Source: Anaerolineae bacterium
GTDB taxonomy: Bacteria; Chloroflexota; Anaerolineae; Anaerolineales; RBG-16-64-43
Assembly (NCBI GenBank): GCA_003141675.1
Contig: PLND01000053.1
Location: 6,153 to 60,134 of the forward strand
Reading direction: 5' to 3'
DNA: 53,982 nucleotides
Part shown: positions 43,844 through 52,463 of the stretch, one piece after another
Numbering within the stretch: position 1 is the first letter of the stretch
Layout: the number at the start of each line of letters is the position of its first letter
The notes under the pieces: generated by a model
What the model saw: only the letters and a program-made list of their open reading frames with translations
The model's database searches: none
What the model was told of the DNA's origin: nothing
Program-made: the position numbers and the translations under genes

Positions 43844-44155
43844 GATGGTTTCCTCTCGGATGATTATAAGGGATTACCCGCGGATTCGTATCCGCGGGAT
43901 CTACGGAGGCATTGGAAAGGATGGACAGGATCAGAAAAAAATCTTGAAAATCCCTGTCAATTTGTTCTTATGTTCAATAAAAATTCACCGGTGAAGGAGG
44001 GGTGGTTTTATCGACCCCTCCCGGCCTCCGGCCCCGGAAAATCACCGAGGCTCCGCCACCCGCCCCGTCATGGGGAGGGCAGGGGAGGGGTAAGTGATCC
44101 CTCGAGAAATAATTCGCAACATCCCACCTATCCCGGCCTCCGGCTACGCTCCCTA
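43844..44155. other. intergenic region upstream of prfB
   Basis: This 312-bp gap holds the prfB -10 box TATAAT (43868-43863, minus), a perfect palindrome CCCGCGGAT-TCGT-ATCCGCGGG at 43877-43898 that overlaps the expected -35 position, and from about 44005 G/C-rich repeats that run into the end of ftsY. Confidence 0.55.
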
Positions 44156-44185
44156 TTATGGGGAGGGAAAGGGAGGGGTAAGCAG
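44005..44185. repeat. two related GGGGAGGG-type repeat units reaching into ftsY
   Basis: The two units share CCGGCCTCCGGC (about 44029 and 44132) and ATGGGGAGGG...GGGAGGGGTAAG (about 44069-44093 and 44158-44181). A third relative with CCCTCCCCATTCTGGGGAGG lies at 51775-51798. The second unit supplies the last codons and stop of ftsY. Confidence 0.65.
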
Positions 44186-45076
44186 CCCGTCGAGAAATTT
44201 TTCGCGATCGAACGGCGCCAGATCCTGCGATTGCTCGCCAAGGCCCACGAAGACAATCGGCAGCCCGAGCTCCGACCGGATGCGGAAGACGATCCCGCCC
44301 TTGGCGGAGCCGTCGAGCTTGGCCAGGATCACGCCGTCGGCCGCGACCGCCTCGCGGAATCCCGCCGCCTGGGCCAGCGCATTCTGGCCGGTGGATGCGT
44401 CCAGGACCAGCCAGGTGTGGTGCGGCGCGCCGGGAACGACTTTGCCCAGCACGCGGCGGATTTTCTTCAGTTCCTCCATCAGATTGAAACGCGTGTGCAG
44501 CCTCCCAGCCGTATCCACGATGAGCAGATCGGCTTTGCGGGAGAGCGCGGCCTGGGCGGCGTCGAATGCCACCGCGCCCGGATCGGAACCGGGGGCGCCG
44601 GTGATCAATTCCACCTTGAGCCGCTGAGCCCAGACCTCGAGTTGTTCGGAAGCCGCGGCCCGGTAAGTATCCGCCGCGGCCAGCAGCACGCGTTTCCCCT
44701 CGCGCTGATAGCGGTCCGCCAGTTTGGCGATGCTGGTGGTCTTGCCGGAGCCGTTCACTCCCACGATCAACAGGACCGAGGGTCTGGTAGTGAATTCAGC
44801 TGCGGCGGGGGATTCTAAAAAAGAGCCGAGAAATTCGCGCAGGGCTTTTTCCAATTCAGCCCGCTGCAACATGCCCTGTTCCTTTACCTTGCGTTGGAGA
44901 AAAGCGATCGTTTCCTGAGTCAACCGCGGACCCAGATCCGCCTGCAGCAAAAGCGATTCCATTTCCTCCCAGGCGGCGGGGGTGATATCCGTCGCCCCGA
45001 GGAGCGAAGCCACGCGGCCGAAAGCCGCGCGGCGGGTGCGAGAGAGCGCCTGTTTCCAATCCCCGGATGCAGTCAT
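44156..45076 (-). CDS. ftsY: signal recognition particle receptor FtsY (NG domain)
   Basis: This 306-residue GTPase docks ribosome-SRP complexes at the membrane. The N domain is followed by the G domain with G1 GVNGSGKTTS, the insertion-box segment AADTYRAAASEQL, G3 DTAGRLHT and G4 AKLDGSAKGG (the usual TKLD is AKLD). The acidic A domain seen in E. coli is absent, as in many bacteria. The C-terminal residues LLTPPFPSP come from a dispersed GGGGAGGG repeat. The ATG at 45076 has a TATAAT box 7 nt ahead and no ribosome binding site, indicating a leaderless message. Confidence 0.94.
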   Translation of the reverse strand: MTASGDWKQALSRTRRAAFGRVASLLGATDITPAAWEEMESLLLQADLGPRLTQETIAFLQRKVKEQGMLQRAELEKALREFLGSFLESPAAAEFTTRPSVLLIVGVNGSGKTTSIAKLADRYQREGKRVLLAAADTYRAAASEQLEVWAQRLKVELITGAPGSDPGAVAFDAAQAALSRKADLLIVDTAGRLHTRFNLMEELKKIRRVLGKVVPGAPHHTWLVLDASTGQNALAQAAGFREAVAADGVILAKLDGSAKGGIVFRIRSELGLPIVFVGLGEQSQDLAPFDREKFLDGLLTPPFPSP

Positions 45077-45083
45077 TCCGGAG

Positions 45084-45144
45084 ATTATACCCGAGCCTCG
45101 AGTCGGAATTCCGATCGAATGGGCGCTTTACCGCGTGATACAAT
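45084..45144. promoter_or_regulatory. divergent leaderless promoters of ftsY and the DsbA-like gene
   Basis: On the minus strand TATAAT (45089-45084) ends 7 nt before the ftsY ATG. On the plus strand TACAAT (45139-45144) ends 7 nt before the GTG at 45152. Neither gene has a Shine-Dalgarno sequence. Confidence 0.6.
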
Positions 45145-45151
45145 CCCGCGC

Positions 45152-45826
45152 GTGAAGAACAATATCAATCTCCCTGCGAACACTTCACCGCGTTCCTGGC
45201 CGATCCGGCAGATCGTTCTGTGCTTGATCTTATTCGGATCCGGAATCGCGGTGGGTTACAGCGTAAGGGATTTCATCTTCCCCAACGGGAGCAACCCATC
45301 CAACACCGAATTGGACGCCAGCAGCCAAGACGATCCATCCTGGGGGCCGGCGGACGCCAAAGTTACCATGGTCGAGTTCGGCGATTTTCAATGCCCGTAT
45401 TGCCGGCAATGGTATTCGACGGTATATGAAAAACTTCAGGCGAATTACGGAAACAAGATCCGTTTCATCTTCCGCGATTTTCCACTCACATCGATCCACC
45501 CCGACGCGAAGCCGGCGGCGGTGGCCGCCAACTGCGCCGGTGAGCAGGGGCGCTACTGGGAATACTTCCGATTGCTGTATGGGAGTGCGAACTTGGGTAG
45601 CGCTATATATCAAACCTACGCGCAAGCGGTCGGGCTGGATCCCTCCAAATTCAACAGTTGCATAAAAAGTGACCGCTTCGACAAGGAGGTCATTCTCGAC
45701 TTGCACGACGGCGAGCGCCTTGGCGTATCGGGCGTGCCGGCCTTCTTCATCAACGGCAGGCTGATTTCCGGTCTGCAACCGTACGAGGCCTTCCAACAAG
45801 TAATCGACGATGAATTAAACAAGTGA
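45152..45826 (+). CDS. DsbA/thioredoxin-like membrane-anchored oxidoreductase
   Basis: This 224-residue protein has an N-terminal TM anchor (about 20-37) and an external DsbA-like domain. The active site is CPYC (81-84) in FGDFQCPYCRQW and the cis-proline loop is in GVSGVPAFFINGR. Such proteins form or shuffle disulfides in exported proteins. Two more cysteines (ANCAGE, NSCIKS) may form a structural disulfide. The GTG start at 45152 is preferred because TACAAT lies 7 nt ahead; an ATG at 45119 would place it across the promoter. Confidence 0.88.
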   Translation: MKNNINLPANTSPRSWPIRQIVLCLILFGSGIAVGYSVRDFIFPNGSNPSNTELDASSQDDPSWGPADAKVTMVEFGDFQCPYCRQWYSTVYEKLQANYGNKIRFIFRDFPLTSIHPDAKPAAVAANCAGEQGRYWEYFRLLYGSANLGSAIYQTYAQAVGLDPSKFNSCIKSDRFDKEVILDLHDGERLGVSGVPAFFINGRLISGLQPYEAFQQVIDDELNK

Positions 45827-45844
45827 GGGAATGCATTTCGTGTT

Positions 45845-45985
45845 GGATTGGGGGACACGGAAAACACCGAAGGAACCGAATCCACGGAAGGATAAAAAAT
45901 TATTCCCAATGTAAATAATTTCCATTTCTTGTTCGGTGACTTCGGCCCTTTATCGGTGAAATCCGTGTACTTCTTTGCGTTTCCA
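45845..45985. repeat. CCACGGA/ACCGAAG-type dispersed repeat, copy D
   Basis: GGACACGGAAAACACCGAAG (from 45853) and ATCCACGGAAGG are mirrored by TTCGGTGACTTCGG and ATCGGTGAAATCCGTGTAC (45940-45971). Part of this sequence, GTGACTTCGGC, also occurs in reverse within the small ORF of the ubiquitin-like operon. Confidence 0.65.
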
Positions 45986-46094
45986 CCTACAAATACTTCT
46001 TTATCTCCAGTTTGTCCCTTTTTGCCCGTTGCCCCGATATTATGCATAGAAGATAAAAGCTGATCCCGTACATCATCCGGAGGATTCGAACAGA

Positions 46095-46649
46095 ATGCCA
46101 AAATCCCAGCCGGCCGAACCGGTCGAACCCGCAGCGCAGGATGATACCGCCCTGATCCTCGCGGCGCGCCGGAATCCGGAGGCGTTCGCCGCGCTCTACG
46201 ACCGGTATGTGCCATCCGTATACCGCTACCTGTATGGCCGGGTCGGTTCGGCGCAGGAAGCCGAAGAACTGACGGCGCAGACTTTCCTGGCCGCGATCGA
46301 ATCGCTGCCGCGCTACGACCACCGCGGATATTTCTCCGCCTGGCTGTTTTCCATCGCGCGCCGCAAGGCGGCGGATTTCTTCCGCGCCCGGGAGCCGTTG
46401 CGGCTCGAGGAGGCTGGGGATTTTGCGTCCGAGGCGGATCTCCCCGGCGAGGTCGCCCGCGACGAGCAGATCCGGAAACTCGCGCGGTTGATCCGGTCGC
46501 TGGAGGACAGCGAGCGCGAGTTGATCCATCTGCATTTCACGGCCGGGCTGACCTTCGCCGAAATGGCTTCCGTTCTGGGAAAGAAGGAAGACGCGGTGAA
46601 GAAATCGATGTACCGGTTACTCGAGCGGCTGCACGGACGGATGGAGTAG
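46095..46649 (+). CDS. ECF-family RNA polymerase sigma factor
   Basis: This 184-residue sigma factor has region 2 in EAFAALYDRYVPSVYRYLYG and AEELTAQTFLAAIESL, and region 4 in LEDSERELIHLHFTAGLTFA followed by EMASVLGKKEDAVKKSMYRL. It is followed after 3 nt by a membrane partner that is paralogous to the partner of the other ECF gene at 14022. GGAGG lies about 10 nt upstream of the ATG. An autoregulated envelope-signal pathway is inferred from the pairing. Confidence 0.92.
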   Translation: MPKSQPAEPVEPAAQDDTALILAARRNPEAFAALYDRYVPSVYRYLYGRVGSAQEAEELTAQTFLAAIESLPRYDHRGYFSAWLFSIARRKAADFFRAREPLRLEEAGDFASEADLPGEVARDEQIRKLARLIRSLEDSERELIHLHFTAGLTFAEMASVLGKKEDAVKKSMYRLLERLHGRME

Positions 46650-46652
46650 GCC

Positions 46653-48992
46653 ATGAGTGATTATTTTCCTTCCCCCGAATGGTTGCAACAAATGCACTCC
46701 GCCGCGGCGGCTCCTTCCCCGCGGGATGAGTTCGTGCAAGGGTTGCGCGAGCGATTGGTGGCCCGCGGACTCGCATTCCAATCCCGAAGCAGAGTGCGCG
46801 CCCGTTTGGCGTGGGGGTTTGCCGTTGTTGCGATTTTGCTGGCGGCGGGTGTGCTGATCGCCGGCCCGCAGAACGTCGTCTCCGCCCTGCAAAAAATACT
46901 CGGCTATATCCCCGGCATCGGAATCGTCCAGGACGGTTCGATCCGCGTGCTGGCCGAGCCGGTGACCGTCACGCGCGACGGGATCACGCTGACGCTCGAA
47001 CAGGTGGTGGCGGATCCGACGCAGACGATTATCGTCTACAAGGCCGAGGGGCTGTCGGTCAAGGTTGCAAATTCCAATGGAGAGGGAGGGCCGCTGTGCG
47101 CCAAGCCGGAGGCGCTCCGCCTTCCCGGCGGGACCGAAATCGCCTTCACCGGAGGAGGGGGTGGCGGCGGTTGGGGGTCGGGATATCGCAGCCGGCTCGT
47201 CTACGGTGCCATGCCGCCGGATGTAAATGAAGGAACGCTTGCTGTTCCCTGCATTATGGACATGCCGCCGGGCAAAGCGCCGGAGGATTGGAGCCTGCCT
47301 TTCCGCCTCAAGCCCGCGCCGCCGGATTTAACCGTGATGCCGGTATTCGACCTGCCGACGCCGACCGTCGAACCCTCGCCGCTTGCGGCGACCGCAAGCC
47401 CGACGAAGGCTGAAACCTACGGGATCACGCTTTCGCTGGATCGGGTGATCACATTGGACGACGGTTATGCGCTGCTTGGCAGTCTGCGCTGGCACGACGA
47501 TCGATTGGCAAGCGCAGCCGGACCCATGCAGGCGATTGTCACGGATGCAGACGGGATGCCGATTCCCGTCGAGCAAGATTACGATGATTATGGAATGGCG
47601 CAGACCGTGGAACCTGGCGCCACCCGGTGGGCTTATCGAATCCAGGGTAAAGCATTTCATGGCCCGTTGACGTTGACGTTTCCCGACGTCGAAGCGTTCC
47701 TTCACAACCCGGTACCGATCCAATTCGATACCGGAGCAAACCCCCGCGAAGGGCAGCGTTGGGAGCTGAACCAATCGTTCCAGATCCTTGGCATTCCGGT
47801 TACGCTGCTCTCGGCCAAAATGATCACGCAAGGAGATATGCAGGGATTCGAGTTTGCCGTGCAGGCGCCGTTGGCTTTGCGCGCGCTGCAGCTCAACTTC
47901 GAAAAAAGCACGGGCTTGGTTCAAACGCAGGACAGGTGCTGCTCGAGCGGCGGCGGCAGCACTCCAAACCAGAAGGGCACCTTTAAAACCTACGCTCTCA
48001 CCGACTTCTCTCTGGTCGGAGGTCAAATCAACCTCTCTATCAATAATGTTACCTTGGCCGGTAGCTGGAACGTCACATGGAATCCGCCGGTCGTAGAAGG
48101 AGCGCCGACGGCGATGGCGCTCCCGCAGGTTTGCTTGACGGATGACAAGTGGAACCGACTGGCTGAAGGACCGGCGCTGCCTCTGCCGGTGGGACTGGGC
48201 GGAAAGATCCTCACCATGCGCGAAGCCGTGGCGCCCGATCCCTCGCTGTTTCTCTCCGGAGTGGACGGCAGCGGTGAAAAGGGATTGATCTTCGGCGATG
48301 GAATACTTTCACCCGATGGAAGCAAATTGCTTTTTGATCAGGACCAACGGATGTATATCCTCGATCTGGAGAGCGGCGTGAAAACCGCGCTCACGCCGCC
48401 CGGTGTGGATGGCATGCGCCCGGTGTGGTCCCCCGATGGCAAACATATTGCGATGACTCAATTCCTGGAAAATTATCACGTGGTGGTGATGAATGCGGAC
48501 GGGTCGGATCTGCACCGTGTAACCCGCGGGGTATCCATCGAGGAATCGGCTGGCTGGTCGCCGGATGGAAAACAAGTGCTGTATACCGTCCTTGGCGAAG
48601 GCGGCAAACAATACCTGAAGCTGGTGGATATTGATACGGGAGCGATTACAGACCTGTTCTCGATCACCTCAAAGGATCCGTCGCTGGCGCTTTCACCCGA
48701 CGGGCAATGGGTGGCGTATTTGGATCGCGGATTCGGGATGTTCGAGGCGAGCGTGTACGTTGCGCGCCTGGATGGATCGGACCGGCGCCTGATGGCGCAG
48801 CTGGACGCGCAGCCGTTCTTCGCCTATGGTCCGTTCTGGAGTCCGGACGGCAAATGGCTGGCGGTGAGCATCCAGGATGCGAACGCATTCCAGCCCGGTG
48901 ATCCGTCGATTGCGTTGATCCAGCCGGATACCTGCGAGGTGATTCCCCTGCCGGGAATAAAGGGTGAGATCCGTTCGTGGGTGCCGTCGTAG
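46653..48992 (+). CDS. membrane-anchored sigma partner fused to a TolB-like beta-propeller
   Basis: This 779-residue protein has a cytosolic N-terminus of about 50 residues, one TM helix (about 52-70), the motif GYIPGIGIVQD (84-94), a long external domain (to about 500) and a C-terminal propeller with blades GILSPDGSKLLFD, VWSPDGKHIAMT, GWSPDGKQVLYT, ALSPDGQWVAYL and FWSPDGKWLAVS. The external domain is paralogous to that of the protein at 12595: RVLAEPV, ADPTQTIIVYKAEG and FDTGANPREGQRWELNQ align. No zinc anti-sigma motif is seen. It probably senses an outside signal and controls the sigma factor encoded 3 nt upstream. Confidence 0.82.
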   Translation: MSDYFPSPEWLQQMHSAAAAPSPRDEFVQGLRERLVARGLAFQSRSRVRARLAWGFAVVAILLAAGVLIAGPQNVVSALQKILGYIPGIGIVQDGSIRVLAEPVTVTRDGITLTLEQVVADPTQTIIVYKAEGLSVKVANSNGEGGPLCAKPEALRLPGGTEIAFTGGGGGGGWGSGYRSRLVYGAMPPDVNEGTLAVPCIMDMPPGKAPEDWSLPFRLKPAPPDLTVMPVFDLPTPTVEPSPLAATASPTKAETYGITLSLDRVITLDDGYALLGSLRWHDDRLASAAGPMQAIVTDADGMPIPVEQDYDDYGMAQTVEPGATRWAYRIQGKAFHGPLTLTFPDVEAFLHNPVPIQFDTGANPREGQRWELNQSFQILGIPVTLLSAKMITQGDMQGFEFAVQAPLALRALQLNFEKSTGLVQTQDRCCSSGGGSTPNQKGTFKTYALTDFSLVGGQINLSINNVTLAGSWNVTWNPPVVEGAPTAMALPQVCLTDDKWNRLAEGPALPLPVGLGGKILTMREAVAPDPSLFLSGVDGSGEKGLIFGDGILSPDGSKLLFDQDQRMYILDLESGVKTALTPPGVDGMRPVWSPDGKHIAMTQFLENYHVVVMNADGSDLHRVTRGVSIEESAGWSPDGKQVLYTVLGEGGKQYLKLVDIDTGAITDLFSITSKDPSLALSPDGQWVAYLDRGFGMFEASVYVARLDGSDRRLMAQLDAQPFFAYGPFWSPDGKWLAVSIQDANAFQPGDPSIALIQPDTCEVIPLPGIKGEIRSWVPS

Positions 48993-48994
48993 TC

Positions 48995-49019
48995 GTAGGG
49001 GCGGACCGCCGGTCCGCCC
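48995..49019. repeat. GTAGGGGCGG-type palindrome after the sigma-partner gene
   Basis: GGGGCGGACC and GGTCCGCCC form a near-perfect palindrome right after the stop codon. It is related to the palindrome at 27043-27072. Confidence 0.65.
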
Positions 49020-49039
49020 ATTTACTTATCGATCTGCCT

Positions 49040-50062
49040 CTAGGACGATTGCGGTGTGTCTGTCCTTGCTTCCTCGCGCGCCTCTTTCACCGATAGTCCC
49101 TCGCGCAGCATGAACCATGCGCCCAGCAGGGTGATCGGCAGCCAGAGCGCGGCGTGCAGAACGACGGTGTAGGCCGTGGCGATGGCTTTGTCAACTCCAT
49201 AAGCCGTCAATACGGCGATCCCGGCCGCTTCAAACGTCCCTACGTAGCCTGGCGCCGCGGGAATGGTGGTGACCAGATTGGCAATCCCGTTCATCAACAT
49301 TAACGCGAAGAAGGAGACGCTGAAGGCGAACCCGTGCATGAGGAACCAATACTTGCCGGTTTCCAGCAGCCAGATCACGATCGAGGTAAACAGGATCATC
49401 ACGGCGTCGCGCGGCGAACGCAGGCAGCTCAGCCCTTCGAGGAATCGATCGGCGAGGCCTTGGAGTTTCGGACGGAAGCGGGTGGGCGTCAGATGGGCGA
49501 TTGACCATGCCACGGCCCGGGCTGTGACCGCGGGGAACATGGCGGCCAGCAGGAAGACGAGGAGCGCGCCGAAGAACACGCCCGTGCCGACGATCGCCAA
49601 TTCCTGGATGGTCCCGGCCACGCCGGAATCCCCATTAAGTTTGGCCAGCTCCGGCAGATTGACGAACACAAAAAGCATCATCACCACCGCGTCGAAAATG
49701 CGCTCGATGATCACGATCGCGAGGGACGCGCTGATGGCCACGCCCTCCTTTTGCTTGATCACATACGCCCGCAGCAGCTCACCGGCGCGGGCGGGGTAGA
49801 TGTTATTACCCATGTAGCCGATGCAAACGATCGGGAAGAGCGTTCGGACTGATACTTTCTTGATCGGACGCATCATATAATGCAGCCGCCAGGCGCGGAC
49901 CCAAACTCCGATAAAATAGACACCGATGCCGGGGATCAACCACAGGTAGTTCGCGCTGCGCAGCGAATCCCAGAGCTGCGGGAAATTCTGCTTGGGAAGC
50001 ACGAGGAAATATATACAAGCGATGCTGATCAGTAGGCCGAGCCAGAATTGCCAGCGTTTCAT
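49040..50062 (-). CDS. UPF0104/LPG-synthase-type integral membrane protein
   Basis: This 340-residue protein has about seven to eight TM helices and the family pattern of the lysylphosphatidylglycerol synthase/AglD flippase-like proteins: YIGVWVRAWRLHYMM-like GVWVRAWRLHYMMRP, CIGYMGNNIYPARAGELLRA, and FEAAGIAVLTAYGVDKAIAT. Family members move or modify lipid-linked compounds; the soluble aminoacyl-transferase domain of MprF is absent here. The substrate is unknown. It is convergent with the sigma-partner gene and divergent from rdgB. Confidence 0.85.
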   Translation of the reverse strand: MKRWQFWLGLLISIACIYFLVLPKQNFPQLWDSLRSANYLWLIPGIGVYFIGVWVRAWRLHYMMRPIKKVSVRTLFPIVCIGYMGNNIYPARAGELLRAYVIKQKEGVAISASLAIVIIERIFDAVVMMLFVFVNLPELAKLNGDSGVAGTIQELAIVGTGVFFGALLVFLLAAMFPAVTARAVAWSIAHLTPTRFRPKLQGLADRFLEGLSCLRSPRDAVMILFTSIVIWLLETGKYWFLMHGFAFSVSFFALMLMNGIANLVTTIPAAPGYVGTFEAAGIAVLTAYGVDKAIATAYTVVLHAALWLPITLLGAWFMLREGLSVKEAREEARTDTPQSS

Positions 50063-50125
50063 GGAATAATCCGTGGAAATGAAATAAGATTGCTTAGGAT
50101 TGTACCATCCAGAAGAGGAAGCGGA

Positions 50126-50755
50126 ATGATGACGAAGCCAAGATTACTTGTTGCCACGACTAACGCCGGTAAGCAGCGCGAGTATCGCGAGCTGTTGCGC
50201 GAGGTCCCCGCCGAGATTGTTTTCCCGGGCGACCTGGGGATCGCGCTGGAAGTGGAAGAGGATGGCACAACCTTCCGCGAGAACGCGGCCAAGAAGGCTG
50301 CCGCGCTGGCGCGCGCGTCGGGCCTGCTCTCCCTGGCGGACGATTCCGGTCTGGAAGTGGACGCGCTCGGCGGGGAGCCGGGCGTGCGCTCCTCGCGCTA
50401 CGCGGGTCCGGGCGCAGATGACCCCCGCCGCCGGGAGTTTCTTCTCGAGAAGCTCCGCGGCATCCCGGCGCCGCGCAAGGCGCGCTTCGTATGCGTGATT
50501 GCGATCACCATTCCCGGCGGCGGGATATCTTTCGCCGAGGGCGAGTGCCGTGGGGAGATCACACTCACCCAGCGCGGTTCGAACGGATTTGGGTACGATC
50601 CGGTCTTCCAACCGGAAGGCCGGCAGGTGACGTTGGCGGAACTGCCACCGGACGAAAAAAACCGAATCAGCCACCGGGCCCGCGCCGCGGCGGCGGCCAT
50701 ACCAATCCTGCGCACGTTGCTTGATTCAGAATCCGCCCGGAGGGAACATCCATGA
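50126..50755 (+). CDS. rdgB: RdgB/HAM1 non-canonical purine NTP pyrophosphatase
   Basis: This 209-residue enzyme hydrolyses dITP, ITP and XTP to monophosphates, keeping deaminated purines out of nucleic acids. Motifs are LLVATTNAGKQREYRELL at the N-terminus, LADDSGLEVDALGGEPGVRS with the catalytic acidic residues, GSNGFGYDPVF and the C-terminal SHRARA. The ATG at 50126 (a second ATG follows at 50129) has AGAGG ahead. The stop overlaps the next start (ATGA), so the two genes are translationally coupled. Confidence 0.94.
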   Translation: MMTKPRLLVATTNAGKQREYRELLREVPAEIVFPGDLGIALEVEEDGTTFRENAAKKAAALARASGLLSLADDSGLEVDALGGEPGVRSSRYAGPGADDPRRREFLLEKLRGIPAPRKARFVCVIAITIPGGGISFAEGECRGEITLTQRGSNGFGYDPVFQPEGRQVTLAELPPDEKNRISHRARAAAAAIPILRTLLDSESARREHP

Positions 50756-51669
50756 ACGTTGTCACCGGCTCCTTCGGTTTTATCGGACGCCATATCACCC
50801 AGCGCCTGCTTGAGCGCGGACAAACCGTGCGGACCATTACCACGCATCCCGACAAACCGAATCCGTTTGGAAGCGGGGTCGAAGCTTTCCCGTATGCTTT
50901 CGACTATCCGAAGGAACTGGAGGCTTCGCTGCGCGGCGCGGATGTGCTCTATAACACCTATTGGATCCGGTTCGAATACGGGGAAATGACGTACGCGCGC
51001 GCGTTGCACAACACAGCCACCCTCTTTGAATGCGCCCGGAAAGCGGGCGTGAATAAAATCGTCCATATCGGGGTCACCGGCAGTTCGGAAAGTTCTCCCC
51101 TGCCGTATTACCGCGGAAAGGCCGCGCAGGAACGGCTGCTGCGTGAGGCGGGCGTCCCGTTCGCCGTCGTCCGCCCGTCGCTCGTTTTCGGAGAAGGGGA
51201 CGTCCTGGTGAACAACATCGCCCGGTTGATGCGCGCCTTCCCCGTGTTCCCGGTTTTCGGGGACGGAAAGTACGAGGTGCAGCCGGTTCACGTCGACGAC
51301 GTGGCGGACATTGCGGTGGAATTCGCGCATTCCACAGAGCCCGCGACGGTCGATGCGATCGGTCCGGAGAAGTTCGCCTTCAAAGATTTCCTCCAGCTTG
51401 TCGCTGAAAACATCCGTCCCGGGATGATATTCCTGCCCATGCCGCCGGCGGCCGGGATCGCGCTAGGGTGGATGATCGGCCGGGCGCTGGGCGACGTCCT
51501 GCTAACCGCGGATGAATTGCGCGGCCTGATGCAGGGACTGCTTACCTCGCGCCAAAAGCCCAACGGGAAGATCGTTTTTTCGGAGTGGCTGCAAAAGAAT
51601 CGGGAGAGCATCGGCCGGTCGTACACATCGGAAATCAAGCGGCACTATGCATGGAAAAAGAGCGGGTAA
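50752..51669 (+). CDS. NAD(P)-binding atypical SDR/epimerase-like protein
   Basis: This 305-residue protein has a Rossmann fold with GSFGFIGRHI near the N-terminus and the segment YRGKAAQERLLREAGVPFAV, where YRGKAA gives the YxxxK pair. It resembles the atypical SDR group that includes complex I subunit-like proteins and TMR-type epimerases. The reaction is unknown. It begins within the rdgB stop codon. Confidence 0.85.
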   Translation: MNVVTGSFGFIGRHITQRLLERGQTVRTITTHPDKPNPFGSGVEAFPYAFDYPKELEASLRGADVLYNTYWIRFEYGEMTYARALHNTATLFECARKAGVNKIVHIGVTGSSESSPLPYYRGKAAQERLLREAGVPFAVVRPSLVFGEGDVLVNNIARLMRAFPVFPVFGDGKYEVQPVHVDDVADIAVEFAHSTEPATVDAIGPEKFAFKDFLQLVAENIRPGMIFLPMPPAAGIALGWMIGRALGDVLLTADELRGLMQGLLTSRQKPNGKIVFSEWLQKNRESIGRSYTSEIKRHYAWKKSG

Positions 51670-51739
51670 TCACCATAACCTACTTTGTACATCGGTGGAA
51701 TAACATTTTTCAGGGACAGGATTTAAAGAAAACCACTCC

Positions 51740-51800
51740 CGGCCTTCCCCTCGGAAAACCACCGAGGGTCCGACCACCCTCCCCATTCTGGGGAGGGGTC
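51740..51800. repeat. CTCCCC-type dispersed repeat
   Basis: CTCCCGGCCTTCCCCTCGGA and ACCCTCCCCATTCTGGGGAG GGGT-type arms resemble the units at 44005-44185. It sits between convergent genes, directly before the stop of the membrane protein at 51807. Confidence 0.6.
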
Positions 51801-51806
51801 CGCATT

Positions 51807-52457
51807 TTATCGTTTCTTCGAAATCACACTCGCTATAGTAATATTGATTCTTTCAATTCGTTTGTATAATCCTGGCAGGGATGCGGAGTACGCTACCAAA
51901 TAATACAGCATCGCCAGGAAGAAATTATGCGCCAGCAGAAACAGCGCGCCCGATCCCAAGGTTCGAATCAGGAATGAGATTACCTCCGCACGGGAAAAAC
52001 CTCCGGCTTCCTTCCGTTTTCCCAGGGCAAACTCGATCACCGATGCAAGCAGACCGGCAATCACCGCGAGCGAAAGAAAATTCACCAGCGGCCAGGCCGC
52101 GGCTCGGTAGAGGGACCAGCATGCTTCGTCGCGCACATCCCCCAATCCGCGCGGATTCGAAAAGCGGACGGATGCCCAAGCGAGGATCAATCCCAGCAGG
52201 ATTGCCGCCGCTGCGCCGAGCGCCCATTCCAAACCCGTCTGACCCGTCAGGCCGTAATCCCGCGAGGAGATCCATCCAAGGAGCAGGCCGCCGTAGGGCA
52301 GTCCGGGGCTTTTAATCCACGGTGCCAGATCGGATATCCATGGAAATCGGTTGGCCAGCGGGGTAACCACCCGCGCGGGCAGGAAGCGGATAAACAAGGG
52401 GAGGAGACAGACCGTCAGGGCGAGGACCAAGCCGGGGAGGAAGGGCGAATTTTCCAT
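51807..52457 (-). CDS. hypothetical integral membrane protein
   Basis: This 216-residue protein has about five to six TM helices and a soluble loop with SSRDYGLTGQTG and FSNPRGLGDVRDEA. I do not recognise the family; a distant relation to CPBP-type membrane proteases is possible but no EE or HxxxD motif is present. It starts 6 nt after the stop of the histidine kinase gene on the same strand, so the two are likely co-transcribed. Confidence 0.7.
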   Translation of the reverse strand: MENSPFLPGLVLALTVCLLPLFIRFLPARVVTPLANRFPWISDLAPWIKSPGLPYGGLLLGWISSRDYGLTGQTGLEWALGAAAAILLGLILAWASVRFSNPRGLGDVRDEACWSLYRAAAWPLVNFLSLAVIAGLLASVIEFALGKRKEAGGFSRAEVISFLIRTLGSGALFLLAHNFFLAMLYYLVAYSASLPGLYKRIERINITIASVISKKR

Positions 52458-52463
52458 TGTGCG

